DNA of 64,000 nt from Sarcophilus harrisii (taxonomy: Eukaryota > Chordata > Mammalia > Dasyuromorphia > Dasyuridae). Under the pieces are notes generated by a model. That model saw only the letters and a program-made list of their open reading frames with translations, had not been told where the DNA came from and made no database searches. The position numbers and the translations under genes were made by a program. The stretch is taken from NCBI RefSeq assembly GCF_902635505.1, contig NC_045426.1, forward strand, positions 331,380,374 to 331,444,373, written 5' to 3'. Shown here piece after piece: positions 1 to 11,735 of the stretch. Every line of letters starts with the position of its first letter. Within the stretch, counting starts at the first letter, position 1.

Positions 1-59
1 TCTGTATCTACATATCTAGCATTTTTCTTATTCTTTCTTTCTATCATCTTTGTTTTTTT

Positions 60-260
60 CTATTTTTTGAATTTTTGATGGTATATTCCTTGAAGTGGAA
101 TTGCTAGGCTTTCAAAATGTATGATTTGCATAGTGCCATGTCTTACATACTCCCAAACTGATCTCCAGAATAGTTTTATCTTAATTTACAATTCCACAAG
201 AGTTATATTAGTTAGTGTGAATGTCTTGCTACAATTACTTCAACAGTTAGAGAAGGAAGA
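60..260 (-). repeat. LINE-1 3'-region fragment
   Basis: Old LINE-1 fragment on the minus strand. The wording around 166-180 (atctccagaatagtt) recurs in the LINE-1 copies at 28,250 and 47,595, where it sits in the same context. No usable reading frame. Confidence 0.4.
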
Positions 261-399
261 TGTAGAACTTTATTCCAGCGTCACTGGTAACATTTATACT
301 TCTGCTGCTTCATAGAAACACCTGAATTTGGCACCAAGTTAGCAAGATTATTAAAAGAACTGCCAAAAATATTTCTTCTCTTATTATGGCTATAGCCAG

Positions 400-1150
400 A
401 GAAAGTGCTCTGTCTCAGTGGCAGATAACTGCCTCACTCCAGAAATGGTCGTGCATCATCCCACATCTCCATTTAATTTAACTGAGTTGCGTGGCCATAA
501 AATTGCTAGTTTTAATTAACTCTAACATTTGTATTATTAATCATGCTTTAGAACATGTATTATATATCTATACATATCTATTTCTGTCTATCTATGAATC
601 TATCTACTAGATTTATTCTCTTGCAAACAATCCATGTACTTTATTACTTAATTATTAAGAAACTGCTCTTAACTTTATAAATTTATCAATTTTCTCTGTC
701 TTGAATGTCAGACTTGAATTGGAAATGTTTGAATTTTCTATTAATTAATAGCATCTCTTCATGTTCTGATTGTACAAAATATTTAAATTTTGTATAACTT
801 TTTTTTTGTATGATCCACACATTTCATTTTCTCTCTGTATGTCTCATATCCTTTCATATTTAAGGTTATTTTATCCTTTTGGAACTCGTTTTTTTGTGTA
901 TAGTATAGTACAACTCTTTCCATCGGGTGTCTAACAAATAACATTAATTAATGAGGTCATTAGATGCAGGCTAAAACCTAATTTTACAAAATTACATTTT
1001 AGTTTTCTTGGTAGTTTTTGTCAAATGGGGAGTCCTTTCTCTATCGTTTTTGTCGAATATAGGAGTATTTTGTTTGCTTGTTTCTAGGTCTTACTAGTGT
1101 CTTCCACTCATTTACCTTTCTTAGTTTAATCAGTAATAACACCAATATTA
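400..1150. other. AT-rich intergenic stretch, nothing recognised
   Basis: I see no gene, RNA gene or confident repeat. There are short ATCT/TCTA-rich runs near 560-610 that look like a decayed microsatellite. Confidence 0.5.
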
Positions 1151-1400
1151 ATAATGATAATTAGCACTTAAGTGGCACTATAAGATTTGCAAAGTACTAT
1201 ACATATATTCTCTAATTGGATCTTTATCAATCACCCTATGAGATAGGTGCTGTTATTATCCTCATTTTATAGAGAAGGAAGCGAAGGCTGAGAAAAGTAA
1301 AGTGATTTTCCTATAGTCACATGGCTCTGGGGTGGGATTTGAACTAAATATTTAGTCTTGATAATCACTGTTTTGTAACATTTAGGTGCAGATCTAGTAC
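1150..1400 (-). repeat. MIR-type SINE
   Basis: Reads as the reverse complement of MIR: the block with ccctatgagataggtgctg followed by attattatcctcatttta near 1233-1270 and a decayed tRNA-like part toward 1340-1400. Strongly diverged. Confidence 0.6.
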
Positions 1401-1629
1401 TACCAGACTTCCTATAAAATTTTTTTGTTTTCATTATTTCTTGTGAATTTCCGGACCTTTTGTTCCTTCAAATACTTTGTTATTATTTTGTCTATAATTT
1501 TTACTAGCTAAGAAAATTTTCCTAACTGAGCATTTAATTACTATGTAAAGTCATGGCAGGGCTGTGTATCATCTGGATGTGTTGCAAATGGCCTTTGGAG
1601 GGCACTGGGATGCCACCAGGTTATTGGGA

Positions 1630-1845
1630 AGTAGAATCTCATGAATTCTGAACTAGTAGTCAGAAAGATTTAGATTTGAACCATATTTTAGATATTTATT
1701 AGCATTGTAATTTGGGTAAATTATTTGACATTATGACCCACAAAATGAAGATAATTATGATACTTACCTTACATGGTTGTTATGAACATAAATGAGATAA
1801 CGAATATAAAATGCTTTGCAAACTTTAAAGCTCTGTTATGGTCAA
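1630..1845 (+). repeat. MIR/CORE-SINE
   Basis: Plus-strand MIR-like element: tRNA-like start, then gataattatgatacttacc and a tail ending in atgctttgcaaactttaaag at 1811-1830. Old and diverged. Confidence 0.55.
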
Positions 1846-1984
1846 CTACTAAATTATACAATTCTCCCAAATGTAGAATGTATTGAAAAATCATATTCAC
1901 AAATGTGATTTAGAGCCCAAATAACATCACACAGACCAAAAGAGTGGTGCCTGGATTCAAGTTTTGCATTCATGCTAGAACATA

Positions 1985-2225
1985 TGGCAATTAGGTGGTG
2001 CAGTGGATAATACATTGGGTCTAGAGTCAGAAAGGACTGAGTTCAAATTGATTTTCAGATACTGTGTGACCCTGGGCAAGTCACTTAATCCTGCTTGCCT
2101 TAGTTTTCTCATCTGTTGGGTTATCTGAAGAAGAAAATGGCAAACCACTCCAATATCTTTATCCAGATAACCCCAAATGGGGTAACAAAGAATTGGATAT
2201 GACTGAAATGACTGAACAGCAACAC
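1985..2225 (+). repeat. Marsupial tRNA-derived SINE, full-length type
   Basis: Begins with the GGCAATTAGGTGGTGCAG tRNA-like promoter half, continues through tgtgtgaccctgggcaagtc (2064-2083) and aatggcaaaccactcc (2138-2153), and ends in gactgaacagcaaca. This arrangement is shared by many marsupial SINE copies; the same element occurs reversed at 6065-6310. Confidence 0.75.
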
Positions 2226-2854
2226 TACCAGGGGCAGTGTAGCACCAGAAGTTGAAGAGCAAATCTCAAAAAGCTGATGGGCAACTGTTATCACATTTGC
2301 ATGGTAGCTATCTAAGAGTCAGCAGAAATATTGGTGATTGTGTGTGGATCCAGACTCTTACTGCCTCCAGGAAACAGTTTCTGTAAATCTTAATCACTAA
2401 TATATCCCAGGTAGCACTGGAAATAAGAGGAAATTCATGAAACTTGGAGTCACTGTTTGGGTTGCTCTAGCATCAAGAACACTAGATGGGGGTCTCAGGT
2501 ATCCTTGGATTTTATGTCAAGAGCTGCCTGGCTATTGTCACTCTGCTCACTGGGCTGGACTAGAGGAAAATTGGGATCCTTCTCAGTGAATGAGATCAAG
2601 ATTGTGAAATTTCCTAAAGACTGTCTGCCTCTAGGAGACTTTTTTCCAGAAGACTTAGTTTTGTGGTGAAGAATAGGCCTCCAAGGGAGCCAGTGACTGA
2701 GAGGAAGCACAGGAGAGAAGGTGGCTTCCAGCACCCGCTTTTTTTCCCTATGAACTGTTATCTTTTTCCAAGAAGCCCTACATTCAGTACCTTATTGACA
2801 ACAATGCCAGAAAAAAATATATCAATAAATATCAAAATAATATAACACAATATT

Positions 2855-3075
2855 TTAAAGTTTGCAAAACAATTTACATGTCTCATCTAATCCTCACAAG
2901 AACTCTGGGAAGTAAAGGTTATTATTATCTTAATTTTAGAGATGAGTAAACTAAAGCACTAAGCAGATGAGTGACCAAGCCAGAGTCACACAACTTGTAA
3001 ATGTCTGAGGTAATTGAAGTCTTTCTGACTCCAAGTCCATTTATCTATCCATTGAGCTATGTAGATGTCTAGCTG
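2855..3075 (-). repeat. MIR/CORE-SINE, reversed
   Basis: Reverse complement of a MIR-like SINE: ctcatctaatcctcacaaga (2882-2901), attattatcttaatttta, then the reversed tRNA-like half ending in tctatccattgagctatgta. Confidence 0.65.
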
Positions 3076-3284
3076 ACTTATAAAGTCCCAGTTTTTTTTT
3101 TTTTTTTTAGACCTTCAGTCTCCCTTTCAGCTACCTAAAGCACTCAGATGGAAGGGTTGGAGATGGGGGAGAGAGAGGGTAGAGAGGTTTTTATACCTAG
3201 CTTATCTACTTGCACTAGTTTTAACTAAATTATACAGGAATGGCAGAAAGGAGCTACTTCATTGTAAAACTAATGACTTCATTA

Positions 3285-3440
3285 CCACCACAATAAGAGC
3301 TGCTATAAACATTTTAAAACATATAGATTTTCTTTTTTTCCCTAATCATCTTTGTAAATAACCTAATAGCAGCATTGCTGGGTCAAAGGCTACAGGCATT
3401 TTAATAACTCTTTGGGTCTAATTCCATTTCACAAAGTAAA
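3285..3440 (-). repeat. LINE-1 3'-region fragment
   Basis: Contains agagctgctataaacatttt (3297-3316), which recurs in the LINE-1 copies at 28,111, 47,446 and 63,311, and a diverged counterpart of the following Leu/Ile-rich region. Minus strand. Confidence 0.5.
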
Positions 3441-4330
3441 AATAAAATAAAATAAAAAAACTAATAGCTTCCTTATTATGTTGAGAAATCGCCCTTTGTA
3501 AAATAAGGGGCACCTGATTTGGAATCAATTCACCCTGAATTCTGCCTGGATTAAAGCAGCCAATACCCAGTACTATTTTGACTTTCTTTCTATCTCCTCA
3601 ATCAGTACCCTCCATGCTGGAATTTTTCTTCACCCTCACACTCATTTTTCTAATTAATAAGTCTCTAATCCAATTCACTATTTCATGAAGAGTGCCAGCC
3701 ATTCTGACTTCATTCTTGACTCCTTTTCCAGACTTCCTCTCCACCCCTTCAACACAGCAGCCTCCACAGTGGATACTCTTCTGTTTTGCTTCCCCTTGTG
3801 TGTTTTCTATCTCCATTAGAGTGTAAATTCCTTGAGTATTGGGTTTGTATTATTTGCTTGTATTTGTTTGCCCTGTTCTTAGTATAGTGCCTGGCACAGA
3901 GCAATAAATTCACACTTTCTCTATTTCCTTTTCTCTTTCCTCCCTCTTCTTTCTTTCTTTCATTCTTTCTCTGTCTCAAAAAATATTTGTTTGATTTAAG
4001 ATAAATCTTGTTGCTCTAGGTATAAATATAGTTATAGCTAGAGCAGCAAATAATTTATTACTCTCTCTAAGGCCCTCGTGTATTTGATGGGGCTGGGAGC
4101 CCTTAGTCCACTTCCTGCTCTAGCATTTGTTATCGTCATTGTTGTTTTGTTAAAATTATTAGTCAAAAGAAGAACAGGCTGCCTTGGGAGGTAATCCTAT
4201 TTTCTCCACTGGCAAGTCATTATGCAGAATCTTGGTGACTATTTGACAAGTGTATTGAAGAGTGGATTCTTTTTCAAGTACTGGTTAGACTAGGTGGCCA
4301 CTGAATTTCTTTCTAATTCTAAAATTATGT
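3440..4330. other. Intergenic stretch with an L2-like tail
   Basis: Mostly unclassified. Positions 3815-3912 resemble the 3' end of L2 (gtgcctggcacagagcaata at 3887-3906). Positions 4280-4333 look like a SINE tail. Pyrimidine-rich tract 3910-3980. Confidence 0.4.
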
Positions 4331-4647
4331 GATTCTGGCCTTGAGTCAGACTTCTGGTAGTTATCTCAGAGTTAAAACAGTTCACTGTTTATTTCTATTT
4401 TCCTGGACTCTGAGCCAAAAGAGGCCGTTCTCAGATTCTCTGGAGCATCTCCAGATAGTAGGAGTTGAGAGAACAAAATCTGCAGCACAGCGAGCTGAGA
4501 AGAGCCACAGCAACAGGGAATAGAGCTAGCAGGCTCTAGACCCATTGGCTATTGGGTGCTTTGGGGTTATCAACTCATCTTCTCTGGCAGTTATCAGTGG
4601 TGAGAGTATTGCAAGTTAGGATTCTTGCAGTCTCTCCCATTTCAAAG

Positions 4648-4983
4648 ATGCTAAATCTTTCAGGTGGCTTCAGCCTACTGATCACTGTCACTGGAATTGC
4701 ATTGGTAGTCCTTTTCCTGCTGTTGGTAGCGATGTGCATCCACCACAATGGAGCCGGTGCTCATGAACCTGACATAGAGAGGAACTATAGACACGTGGGC
4801 AGAAATCGTGTCAGGTGGGTCCATCCTTGGCCATTACGTGCTGGGGGCCCCCTTGGACGCCTTCACCACAACCACCGAAACCTCCATGGTCTCCACCCTC
4901 TCCAACCAGGCCACCATCACCATCATCTTCACCATCATCACCATCCTCATCGTCATCACCATGGTCACCGGGCTCATCGCTGA
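4648..4983 (+). CDS. HRCT1: HRCT1, histidine-rich C-terminal membrane protein
   Basis: 111 residues (human about 115). Seen: a short N-terminus, one hydrophobic segment at about residues 8-31 ending in a Cys (VAMCIHH), then a basic stretch and a histidine-dominated tail with several HHHHH runs from about residue 86 to the end. From memory of human HRCT1, the motifs DIERN, GRNRVR, HPWPLR/QPWPFR, HLG/PLG and HHHHHPHRHH line up in order, so I call the orthologue with confidence. The start at 4648 matches the human MLxL beginning; an in-frame ATG at 4552 would add 32 residues without family support. A weak acceptor (cttgcag, AG at 4629-4630) lies 17 bp before the ATG and may mark the last exon. 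HRCT1 has no well-established function; the His tail could bind metal ions, which is inference. SPAAR follows 18 kb downstream on the same strand. Confidence 0.9.
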   Translation: MLNLSGGFSLLITVTGIALVVLFLLLVAMCIHHNGAGAHEPDIERNYRHVGRNRVRWVHPWPLRAGGPLGRLHHNHRNLHGLHPLQPGHHHHHLHHHHHPHRHHHGHRAHR

Positions 4984-5056
4984 CGACTTTGATTAAGAAA
5001 GGCATCTATCTCTGTGGATTTAGCAGTTTGAGGGAGTCCTGCCTTCCTCTGAAAAT

Positions 5057-5092
5057 GACAGTTTGATTTTCTAAAGGACAGTTTGATTTTCT
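5057..5092. repeat. 20-bp tandem duplication after HRCT1
   Basis: gacagtttgattttctaaag occurs at 5057-5076 and its first 16 bases again at 5077-5092, probably in the HRCT1 3' UTR. Looks like a slippage duplication. Confidence 0.8.
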
Positions 5093-5099
5093 GCAAGAA

Positions 5100-6060
5100 C
5101 CTCAGGACCCATAGATTGTGACTCATAAGAAAAGGACAGTTGGAAGTGTTTGATTTAATAGTTATCTGTTAATAGTTTATTATATAGATTGTAAAGCTAT
5201 ACTGTGTATCTCTGTGTCTTAGACTATCTGTGTGTATGTTTCTATTTTCTTTTTTTCTTCTCTCATCTTCATATCTGTCTGTATCTCTCTGTTTTTCTGT
5301 CTGTTTCTATCCCTGTCTCTTTCTACTAGGATATATATTAAAATACCTTTGAGCTCTATTCTTATAGTTCTGTGTTATGAGGTCTCTTCTAGCCCTAGTA
5401 TTCTCTCCTGTTCTTTTCAATTCTAACATTTTGTATTCTGAAATCTCTTCTAACATTTTATATATATATATATATGTATGTATATATATATATACATACA
5501 TATATATGTATATATATTTACACATATACACACAAATGTACTTATATGTCTTTCTCTTTACTTTCTGAATAATTGATCTATTACATTCATAAACAATATG
5601 ATATTGCTTATATCTGGGCAGGAAAAAGGATCATAAATCTTTAGTTGGAGTAAAATTTTAAAAACTATACAGGGCCTTGTAGGGTGGTAAACATCTGCCT
5701 TTCTGTTTGTTTTGGAGGCTTTCATAAAAAACAACATAAATACTTTATAACTTTTAATCTCTGAGAAGGTTTAATTTTGATCTGCACTTTTTATTGTTGA
5801 AATAGGAAGATTTTTGGTGATGACATTTAATAGCTGGTCAATGGAAATGAAAAATTGGTTGAAAAAATTTTGTAATCCTTCAAGAAAATGATGAATATGT
5901 ATGTAAAAAATGAAATCTTTCAGTGAGCAAACTTGCTATTGGGAAATTTTAATTGGAAAATTTGATAAGCTATCAGGCTGGTTCAACAATGTTAGATAGG
6001 TTTCATGACATTTATTGAGAGTAAAAAAAAGAAATGTTTCTTCAAAAATGTCCCCTTTCC
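5100..6060. repeat. Simple-sequence and AT-rich stretch
   Basis: Pyrimidine-rich 5220-5330, then a (TA)/(TATG) microsatellite at about 5458-5535. The rest is AT-rich with no gene seen. No canonical AATAAA is evident close to the HRCT1 stop; an ATTAAA near 5336 is possible. Confidence 0.5.
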
Positions 6061-6064
6061 ATTG

Positions 6065-6310
6065 CTGCTGTTGTTATTGTTCAGTAGTTTCAGTCATGTC
6101 CAATGTTTTGCGACCTCATGTGGGGTTTTCTTGGCAAAGATACTGGAGTGGTTTGCCATTTCCTTGTACAGTTCAATTTACAAATGAAGAAACTGAGGCA
6201 AACAGGATTAAGTGACTTGCCTAGGCTTACATAGCTAGTAATTGTCTGAGACAATATTTTATCTTCCTAACTTTGGGCCTGACACTCTATTCCTGTGTCA
6301 TATAGCTACC
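6065..6310 (-). repeat. Marsupial tRNA-derived SINE, reversed
   Basis: Reverse complement of the element at 1985-2225: tgttgttattgttcagtag (6070-6088), ggggttttcttggcaaagat (6122-6141), then the MIR-like core and the reversed tRNA half. Confidence 0.7.
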
Positions 6311-6429
6311 CTTCCCTCTTATTATTTATGTAGGAATTTTCATTTGAAATAATCATTTTTTGTCATTATTTGAAAAAAAATTAGTTCTAGTAAGGGTGAG
6401 GAAATTGTCTGCCAAGAAGACAGTTTGAC

Positions 6430-6790
6430 TGAAGATGCAGTTATTTTAGGAGACATTTATTGTGAGTTGAAGGACTGGGGGGGGCTGTTGTCCAAGGGGG
6501 ATTGTTCTGGGGCAACAAGATATTGAGACAAAGCATAAAGGTTATCTCAGGAAGTTGCTGTTTATAGGCATCCTGGGGAAAAGCCTTATTCACTCCATAA
6601 TAGTTATGGGTTTGGTCCAGTTTTTAGTGTCTTGAAATATAGAAATTATCTATATAGCATTTAAATTAGTGAAGGAAGAAAAGTTAACAGTTCTGCCATT
6701 AACCTTCTGAGAATCTTGGACAAAGAGCTTCAGCTCTATGGGTCAGTGTTTATTCATCCCCTAAATGAGGGGGTTGTTTAATGTGGTGGG
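6430..6790. other. Unclassified block, possibly LTR-derived
   Basis: Higher complexity than its surroundings, with a G-run (6477-6484). It may be an old LTR or unique DNA; I cannot decide. Confidence 0.2.
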
Positions 6791-6804
6791 TTTTGGAATA
6801 GGAC

Positions 6805-7250
6805 CAAAATGACATCACTATATTAAAGTCAAGTTACAGGGTGTCCAAATGTGGCTGATCAGACTAACATGAGATCAGAATACTCTGCCATGGGTCAGAC
6901 ACAAATAGTCCCTGAGAACATTGGGATGGATTCTCTAACTTTGTCCATCTCATATTTTTTTCTGAGTTAATTCAATTCTGCTTTGCTCATAGAACACAGC
7001 ACCTTCTCTGATGAGGGTGTGCCATGCTGGGCAGTCCTGTGCCAGTGTCTCCCATGTCATACAATTAATTCTAAAGTTCTTAATAGAGACCTTGAAAATG
7101 TCCTTTTTCTGACCATTTTGTGAGCACTTGCCCAGAGAATGCTTGGCAGTTTAATCTGAGAAAGGATCTCACTGTTTAGTTTCTTATCATGCCAGGTGAT
7201 CTTCAGAATCTTCTCAGACAATTCAAATGAAAACTATTTAGCTTTCTGGA
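6805..7250 (-). repeat. RTE-like LINE fragment
   Basis: Plus-strand wording such as cctgtgccagtgtctcccat (7037-7056) and ccaggtgatcttcagaatct (7192-7211) matches, as I remember it, the reverse complement of a marsupial RTE-clade LINE reverse-transcriptase region. Decayed. Confidence 0.45.
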
Positions 7251-7270
7251 TAAAATTCTGTGGTCTACAC

Positions 7271-7472
7271 CAGTGGTTCTCAAACTTTTGTTTTCAGTAT
7301 CTTTATCCTATTAAAAATTATTGAGGATCTCTCCAAAGCATTTTTGTTTATCTGGGTTATATTTACAGACATTTACCATATTGGAAATAAAAACTATTTT
7401 TGAATTTGTAGACCCTCTAAAAGGGTTTCAGAGATCCCTGGGATTCTCTAGACCATACTTTGAGAACAACTG
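7271..7472. mobile_element. Short hAT-type non-autonomous DNA transposon
   Basis: Starts cagtggttctcaaact and ends in the near-inverse ctttgagaacaactg. About 200 bp, no coding. Related copies lie at 35,115-35,301 and 37,091-37,291. The TIRs resemble the Charlie group. The target duplication is no longer clear here. Confidence 0.75.
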
Positions 7473-7569
7473 GTTCTCTTTTATTCTTAGTCTTGCTCGA
7501 TCTCCATTGCTTTTGGCCTCTCTTATATGCATAGAGTCACATAAATAATCAGCTGCTAAGTCATATAGG

Positions 7570-7935
7570 GGAATTTGTGGTATAGTGAATGGAGCAGTGG
7601 AGAGCAATTCTAGTGGGAGCCAAAAGACCTAGGTTATAGACTAAGCTCTGACATAAGAGAATTGCATGGTTAACTTCTTTGTCAAAAAAAATGAGGAAGT
7701 TGGTCTAGACTTGCGTTCTTAATCTTTTTTGCGTCATTGACCCCTTTGGGAGTCTTTCATTCAATAATAATTTTAAATGGATTATAAAGGAAACTATATT
7801 GAATTATGGTTATCAATTTATATTAAAAACAACAAGTTTATGGACTCCATATTAAGAATTATCTTCATCTAGAGGATCTACCTTTATCTAGAGGATGTCT
7901 GAAGTTTCTTTCAGCTCTAAATTCTATGATTGGAA
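7570..7935 (+). repeat. MIR-like SINE interrupted by another old element
   Basis: tRNA-like start near 7575 and SINE tail ctttcagctctaaattctat (7910-7929). The middle (about 7709-7860), with ttcttaatcttttttgcgtc at its start and tattaagaatt at its end, looks like a nested DNA element. Confidence 0.4.
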
Positions 7936-7939
7936 CCAT

Positions 7940-9335
7940 AATTAGGGCATTTACCACCTGAGGCAAATGCATCTGAGAGTGGCCTAGTGACCACTTCCTA
8001 TGCTGCTATTTGATCATAGGTTATTATCTAGCTATGCTATACTACTTTGTTGCCTAACTGTGGTATAGGGGCACATTCCCCTGCACAATTCCAAGAGCCC
8101 TTGACCACTACTGTTCATGGGAAGAGGTTACCTTAGTAAAAATAATTATTATTTCTCACTTGTTTTAATAATTAATTATTGAATTGGGGCCAAGGATTTT
8201 CCCTTTTTCCACTTCCTTATCCAGAAATCAACCAGTGTGGGAAATCTCTCTCAAAGACTTACCTAAAGAGCTAAATCAAAAACAGTAAAATAAATTCTAA
8301 GTTTAGGCTAATGAATAGATTTTTGCTCATTGTGTTTACTCAGGCAGGTTTGGGAAAATGTGAATTTTCCTTTTTGTCAGACAGATGATATGGAAATTGA
8401 TGTTTCAAGTCTTATACCCCAAGACCCTCATTTTAACATAGCCCATTTCCTATTATAATACTCATTCTTTTTTATTATTTAATGACTAATTAGAGTTGAT
8501 TTTCATGGTCAGATCTGCTTCTCTTTCAAAAGACTTAATAAATATTGAAGGTTCACCAGGTTTATTCCTGTTTTTGTTGACTGTTTTCCAGACATAGTCA
8601 ACAAATCTGATTTTCATTTACCCAAAAACTTTTTCTCTTAGAACTTTTTGAATGTCACAGTTGGGAACTAATTCCTAGTGTGATGGCTATCCATAGGCTA
8701 TTCAGGAGCTTTTGTGCCTTTCTTCCCAGCTAGAAGGTGGTAAAAGGTTTTTGTCTCACCCAGACCTATCCCTGGAAATCCTAGAGACCAAAAACATGTG
8801 CTCTCTGGAGTTGGACTGTAGTTGAAGAGATGCTTCTTTAGCCAGGAGTTGTCTTCTATTTCCTAGCCCCTCTGCCGAAGATTGTACCAATCTGAAGGAG
8901 GAGCATCTCTCCTAGGATTCACCTACCAGAGACATAAAGTATTTTTCTCTTTTTTTGTCTCATGGGCAGTTGATCACCATGAGAAAAAAACAACAGCTAA
9001 ACTAACTAAATCTGTTCTCTCATATTGTCTGTAACTTCCGTGGAGCAAAGAATAGATGGCATCACTCTAGTTTTTTCTCCATCAGATTGATTAGAGAAAA
9101 AGAGAGTAGAGAGCTCTATAACAGTACAAAAGCAGGCTTGTAGTACAAATGATTATTCACTCAAGTAATTGACATATTAAGGATTAGATTACCCCTAATT
9201 TTTAAAATCTGGTAGCTTATGATGGGACTGAAACTGGCTTTGGTGAAATAGGTAGATAATAATACTTAATAGTATGAATATGGTATGGGGAATAATCATG
9301 TATATTTTTTATTTACTAGAAAAATATTTATTTTT
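7940..9335. other. Intergenic stretch, nothing recognised
   Basis: No gene, RNA or confident repeat seen. Reading frames are short in all frames. Confidence 0.4.
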
Positions 9336-9339
9336 ATTC

Positions 9340-9535
9340 ATTTAGAGGCAATGCAATCTAGTGGAATGGATACTTGTTGTGAATTCTTTGGACATGGGTT
9401 CAAATTCCAGCTCTGCTACTTCCCACATGTGACTCCGTAGTCATTTCAGCTCCCTAACTCAGGGGTTCCCTATTTATAAAATTGAAGAGACTTTAAAGTC
9501 CCTTCCAGATTTAAATCTATAGTTCTTTGATTCCT
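9340..9535 (+). repeat. MIR-type SINE
   Basis: tRNA-like half with gggttcaaattccagctctg (9397-9416) and a tail ccttccagatttaaat at 9501-9516. Old copy. Confidence 0.6.
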
Positions 9536-9539
9536 TACT

Positions 9540-10345
9540 CAAGCATTCTGGGTTTATAGAAAAAGAGGAGGCAATACAAAAATTTAGCTCAAGGGCCTGT
9601 GTTCCTTCCCACTTACTGGCCTGGCTACCAGCGATTTTTTTCTCCCAGAATGTTTTTTATTCTGTTTTTTTCATAAATGTCTTAGATTCAATAGAAAGTT
9701 TCTAGAACTTCCCTCCCTTTGGCACTGAGAGCTTGACTTCATTGCAGAACCCAAATTTAAACCTTATGTCTCCACTCAACTTTTCCTCAGTTTTTCTTTA
9801 AAGGGAACCAAAAGAAACTGGATTATAGGGAAAAGAGAAAAACATCAGGAGGCAGGACCTCTCCATTTTAACTCTTCGTCTACCATTTACTAACTGGGAT
9901 CTTAGATAAACCTCTCTGCCTCCCTGGCTACTCCCCAAAAAAGGGGATTACAAGGCATTGTTGGTGTGAAGGTAGTAAACTGGAACAAAAGATCTTTTGA
10001 ACTCAGTTGCAGCTGTGGTATCCATAGAATAGAGCCTTCATAATGTTCTCTAAAAGAATGACTGTTAGTTTGGTTTGTTTTTTTTCCCCTACTACAATAA
10101 AGTTATTGTTCATTTTCACGTTTCTGGCTGAAAGGATGGAAATTCTCAATCTGTCTTAGATTGTCAGCTGAGTAATTTATTTACTGCTATTCCACAAGTG
10201 TTGACTTGTAGGAGAGCACAATCTAAGTGGAACAGAGAGGAGTTAGTAGCAAGCCAGAATGAGAAATGAAAAACTTTCATGCTGCAGTGATTCATAGGAA
10301 TAGAATGTTTTCATTTAGTTTTTCCTTTTGTGCGCTCTCTAGTGC
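9540..10345. other. Intergenic stretch, nothing recognised
   Basis: No gene or confident repeat seen. Confidence 0.4.
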
Positions 10346-10347
10346 TC

Positions 10348-10392
<45 letters not shown>

Positions 10393-10437
10393 GTCTCTGT
10401 CTCTGTCTCTCTTTCTGCTTCTGTCTCTCTATCTCTT
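10348..10437. repeat. (CT)n microsatellite
   Basis: Long CT run (about 10,351-10,386) followed by degenerate ctgtct units. Confidence 0.95.
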
Positions 10438-10720
10438 AATTCAGAGTAGAATGAAGGAAAAGAGTTTTTTTTTAAATAATTTCTACACTAGATTCCTTTC
10501 CTTTGGGAAAAAATTAAATTGTTATCCTATGCTTTAAAGTGTTTCTATACCAATAGAATATTTGCCCCATTTTTTTCAAGAATGAATATTCTGGCATCAG
10601 TACAAAGTAGCTTAGAGCTTTGGCTGACCCACCAACATTCTCTACTGTATTTCTTGCTTTGAAGTAACTGAATTCCAGCTTTAGTTGGTCCAATATAGGT
10701 TCCACTAGATATCTCTACGC

Positions 10721-11112
10721 TGTAACGACCTCAACCTCACCAGACATCATATACCAAATTACTTCTATTAACAAAGTAAGTAACAATATACTAAAAGCCA
10801 CCAAATTCCCTACCCAACTCTCCGGATACTCCTCAGTAGCCATAGCCACAGTATAACCAAACACCACTAATATCAAAAATACAATTAATCCCAAAAAAGT
10901 TACTATTTAAACTCACAACAATTGCACAACCCAAACCCCTGCTAACCACAAGACCCAAGATCCAAACCTCCATACCCAAGAGAAGGCTTAGAAGCAAAAG
11001 CAACAAACCCAAAGATCAATAACAAAGACAATAAAAAAATTATCATCATTTCCATAATAGTTTTAGTACGGACTCTAACCATAACCTATGGCATGAAAAA
11101 CCGTTGAATTAC
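10721..11112 (-). pseudogene. Nuclear mitochondrial insertion: ND6 and tRNA-Glu
   Basis: A CA-rich block unlike its surroundings. Its reverse complement reads as mitochondrial ND6 from its start (about 11,055) downward; translated with the mitochondrial code the N-terminal part contains FGFVAFASKPSLGYGGL, typical of mammalian ND6, and a later block contains MATEEYPESWVG in another frame, so the copy has decayed. Plus-strand 11,058-11,112 (gtacggactctaaccataac, then gcatgaaaaaccgttg) matches the light-strand tRNA-Glu that precedes cytochrome b. The insertion stops before cytochrome b. A non-functional fossil of mtDNA. Confidence 0.9.
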
Positions 11113-11129
11113 AACAATGGCTCACAGGT

Positions 11130-11530
11130 CACCACTGCCCAGACATTGGAATACAATGATAAATATGAAAAAAAAAACCCTGCCTTAAAGACACTTACAT
11201 TCTATTAGGAGAAACAATATGTACATACATGTGTGTGGTGACATAAACATACATTATAAAAATTAAATACAAGATAATTAAGGGTAGGGTATAGGGAGCT
11301 GGAGTTTGGAGAGGATCAAAAAAAGCTTTATGTAGGAGAAAAGGGCATTTTACCTGAGCTTTAGAACAGTCATTCTAAGAGTACAAGCTAAGGAGGGAAT
11401 ACATTTCAGGCAAGAGGCATGTACAAAGGCATGAAGATGGAAATGGAATGTTATCTCTTAGGAACTCCAGAAGGCTAGTTTCAATGGGCTATAAAGGGAA
11501 TGGAGAGGAGCAATCTGTAATAATTATTAA
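11130..11530 (+). repeat. L2 LINE 3'-region fragment
   Basis: The series ccttaaagacacttacattctat, pyrimidine-poor ttatgtaggag..., and gcaagaggcatgtacaaagg (11,411-11,430) matches the 3' part of L2 as known from marsupials and monotremes, from memory. No coding capacity. Confidence 0.55.
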
Positions 11531-11539
11531 ACTATTATT

Positions 11540-11735
11540 ATAGGACGGGGATGAGGAAACTCCCTCTATCAATTAATGCCTTCTCTGCAATTTAACAGTT
11601 TTAGAGATTATTTAGGGCAGAGAAAAAATTACTTGTCTAGAAATGCATAAATAATATGTCAGAGATAGGACTTGAATCCAGATTTTCCTGGATCCAAAGC
11701 CATCTCTCTGTCCACTATCCTATGCTGCCTCTGAA
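11540..11735 (-). repeat. MIR-like SINE, reversed
   Basis: Ends in the reversed tRNA-like half ccatctctctgtccactatc (11,700-11,719), preceded by gatgaggaaact and a diverged core. Confidence 0.55.

Noticed and set aside
4808-5066. Other frames over HRCT1 (Pro-rich and Thr/Ile-rich, and an Asp/Gly-rich antisense frame)
   Set aside because: By-products of the CAC/CAT repeat; only the His-rich frame matches a known protein.
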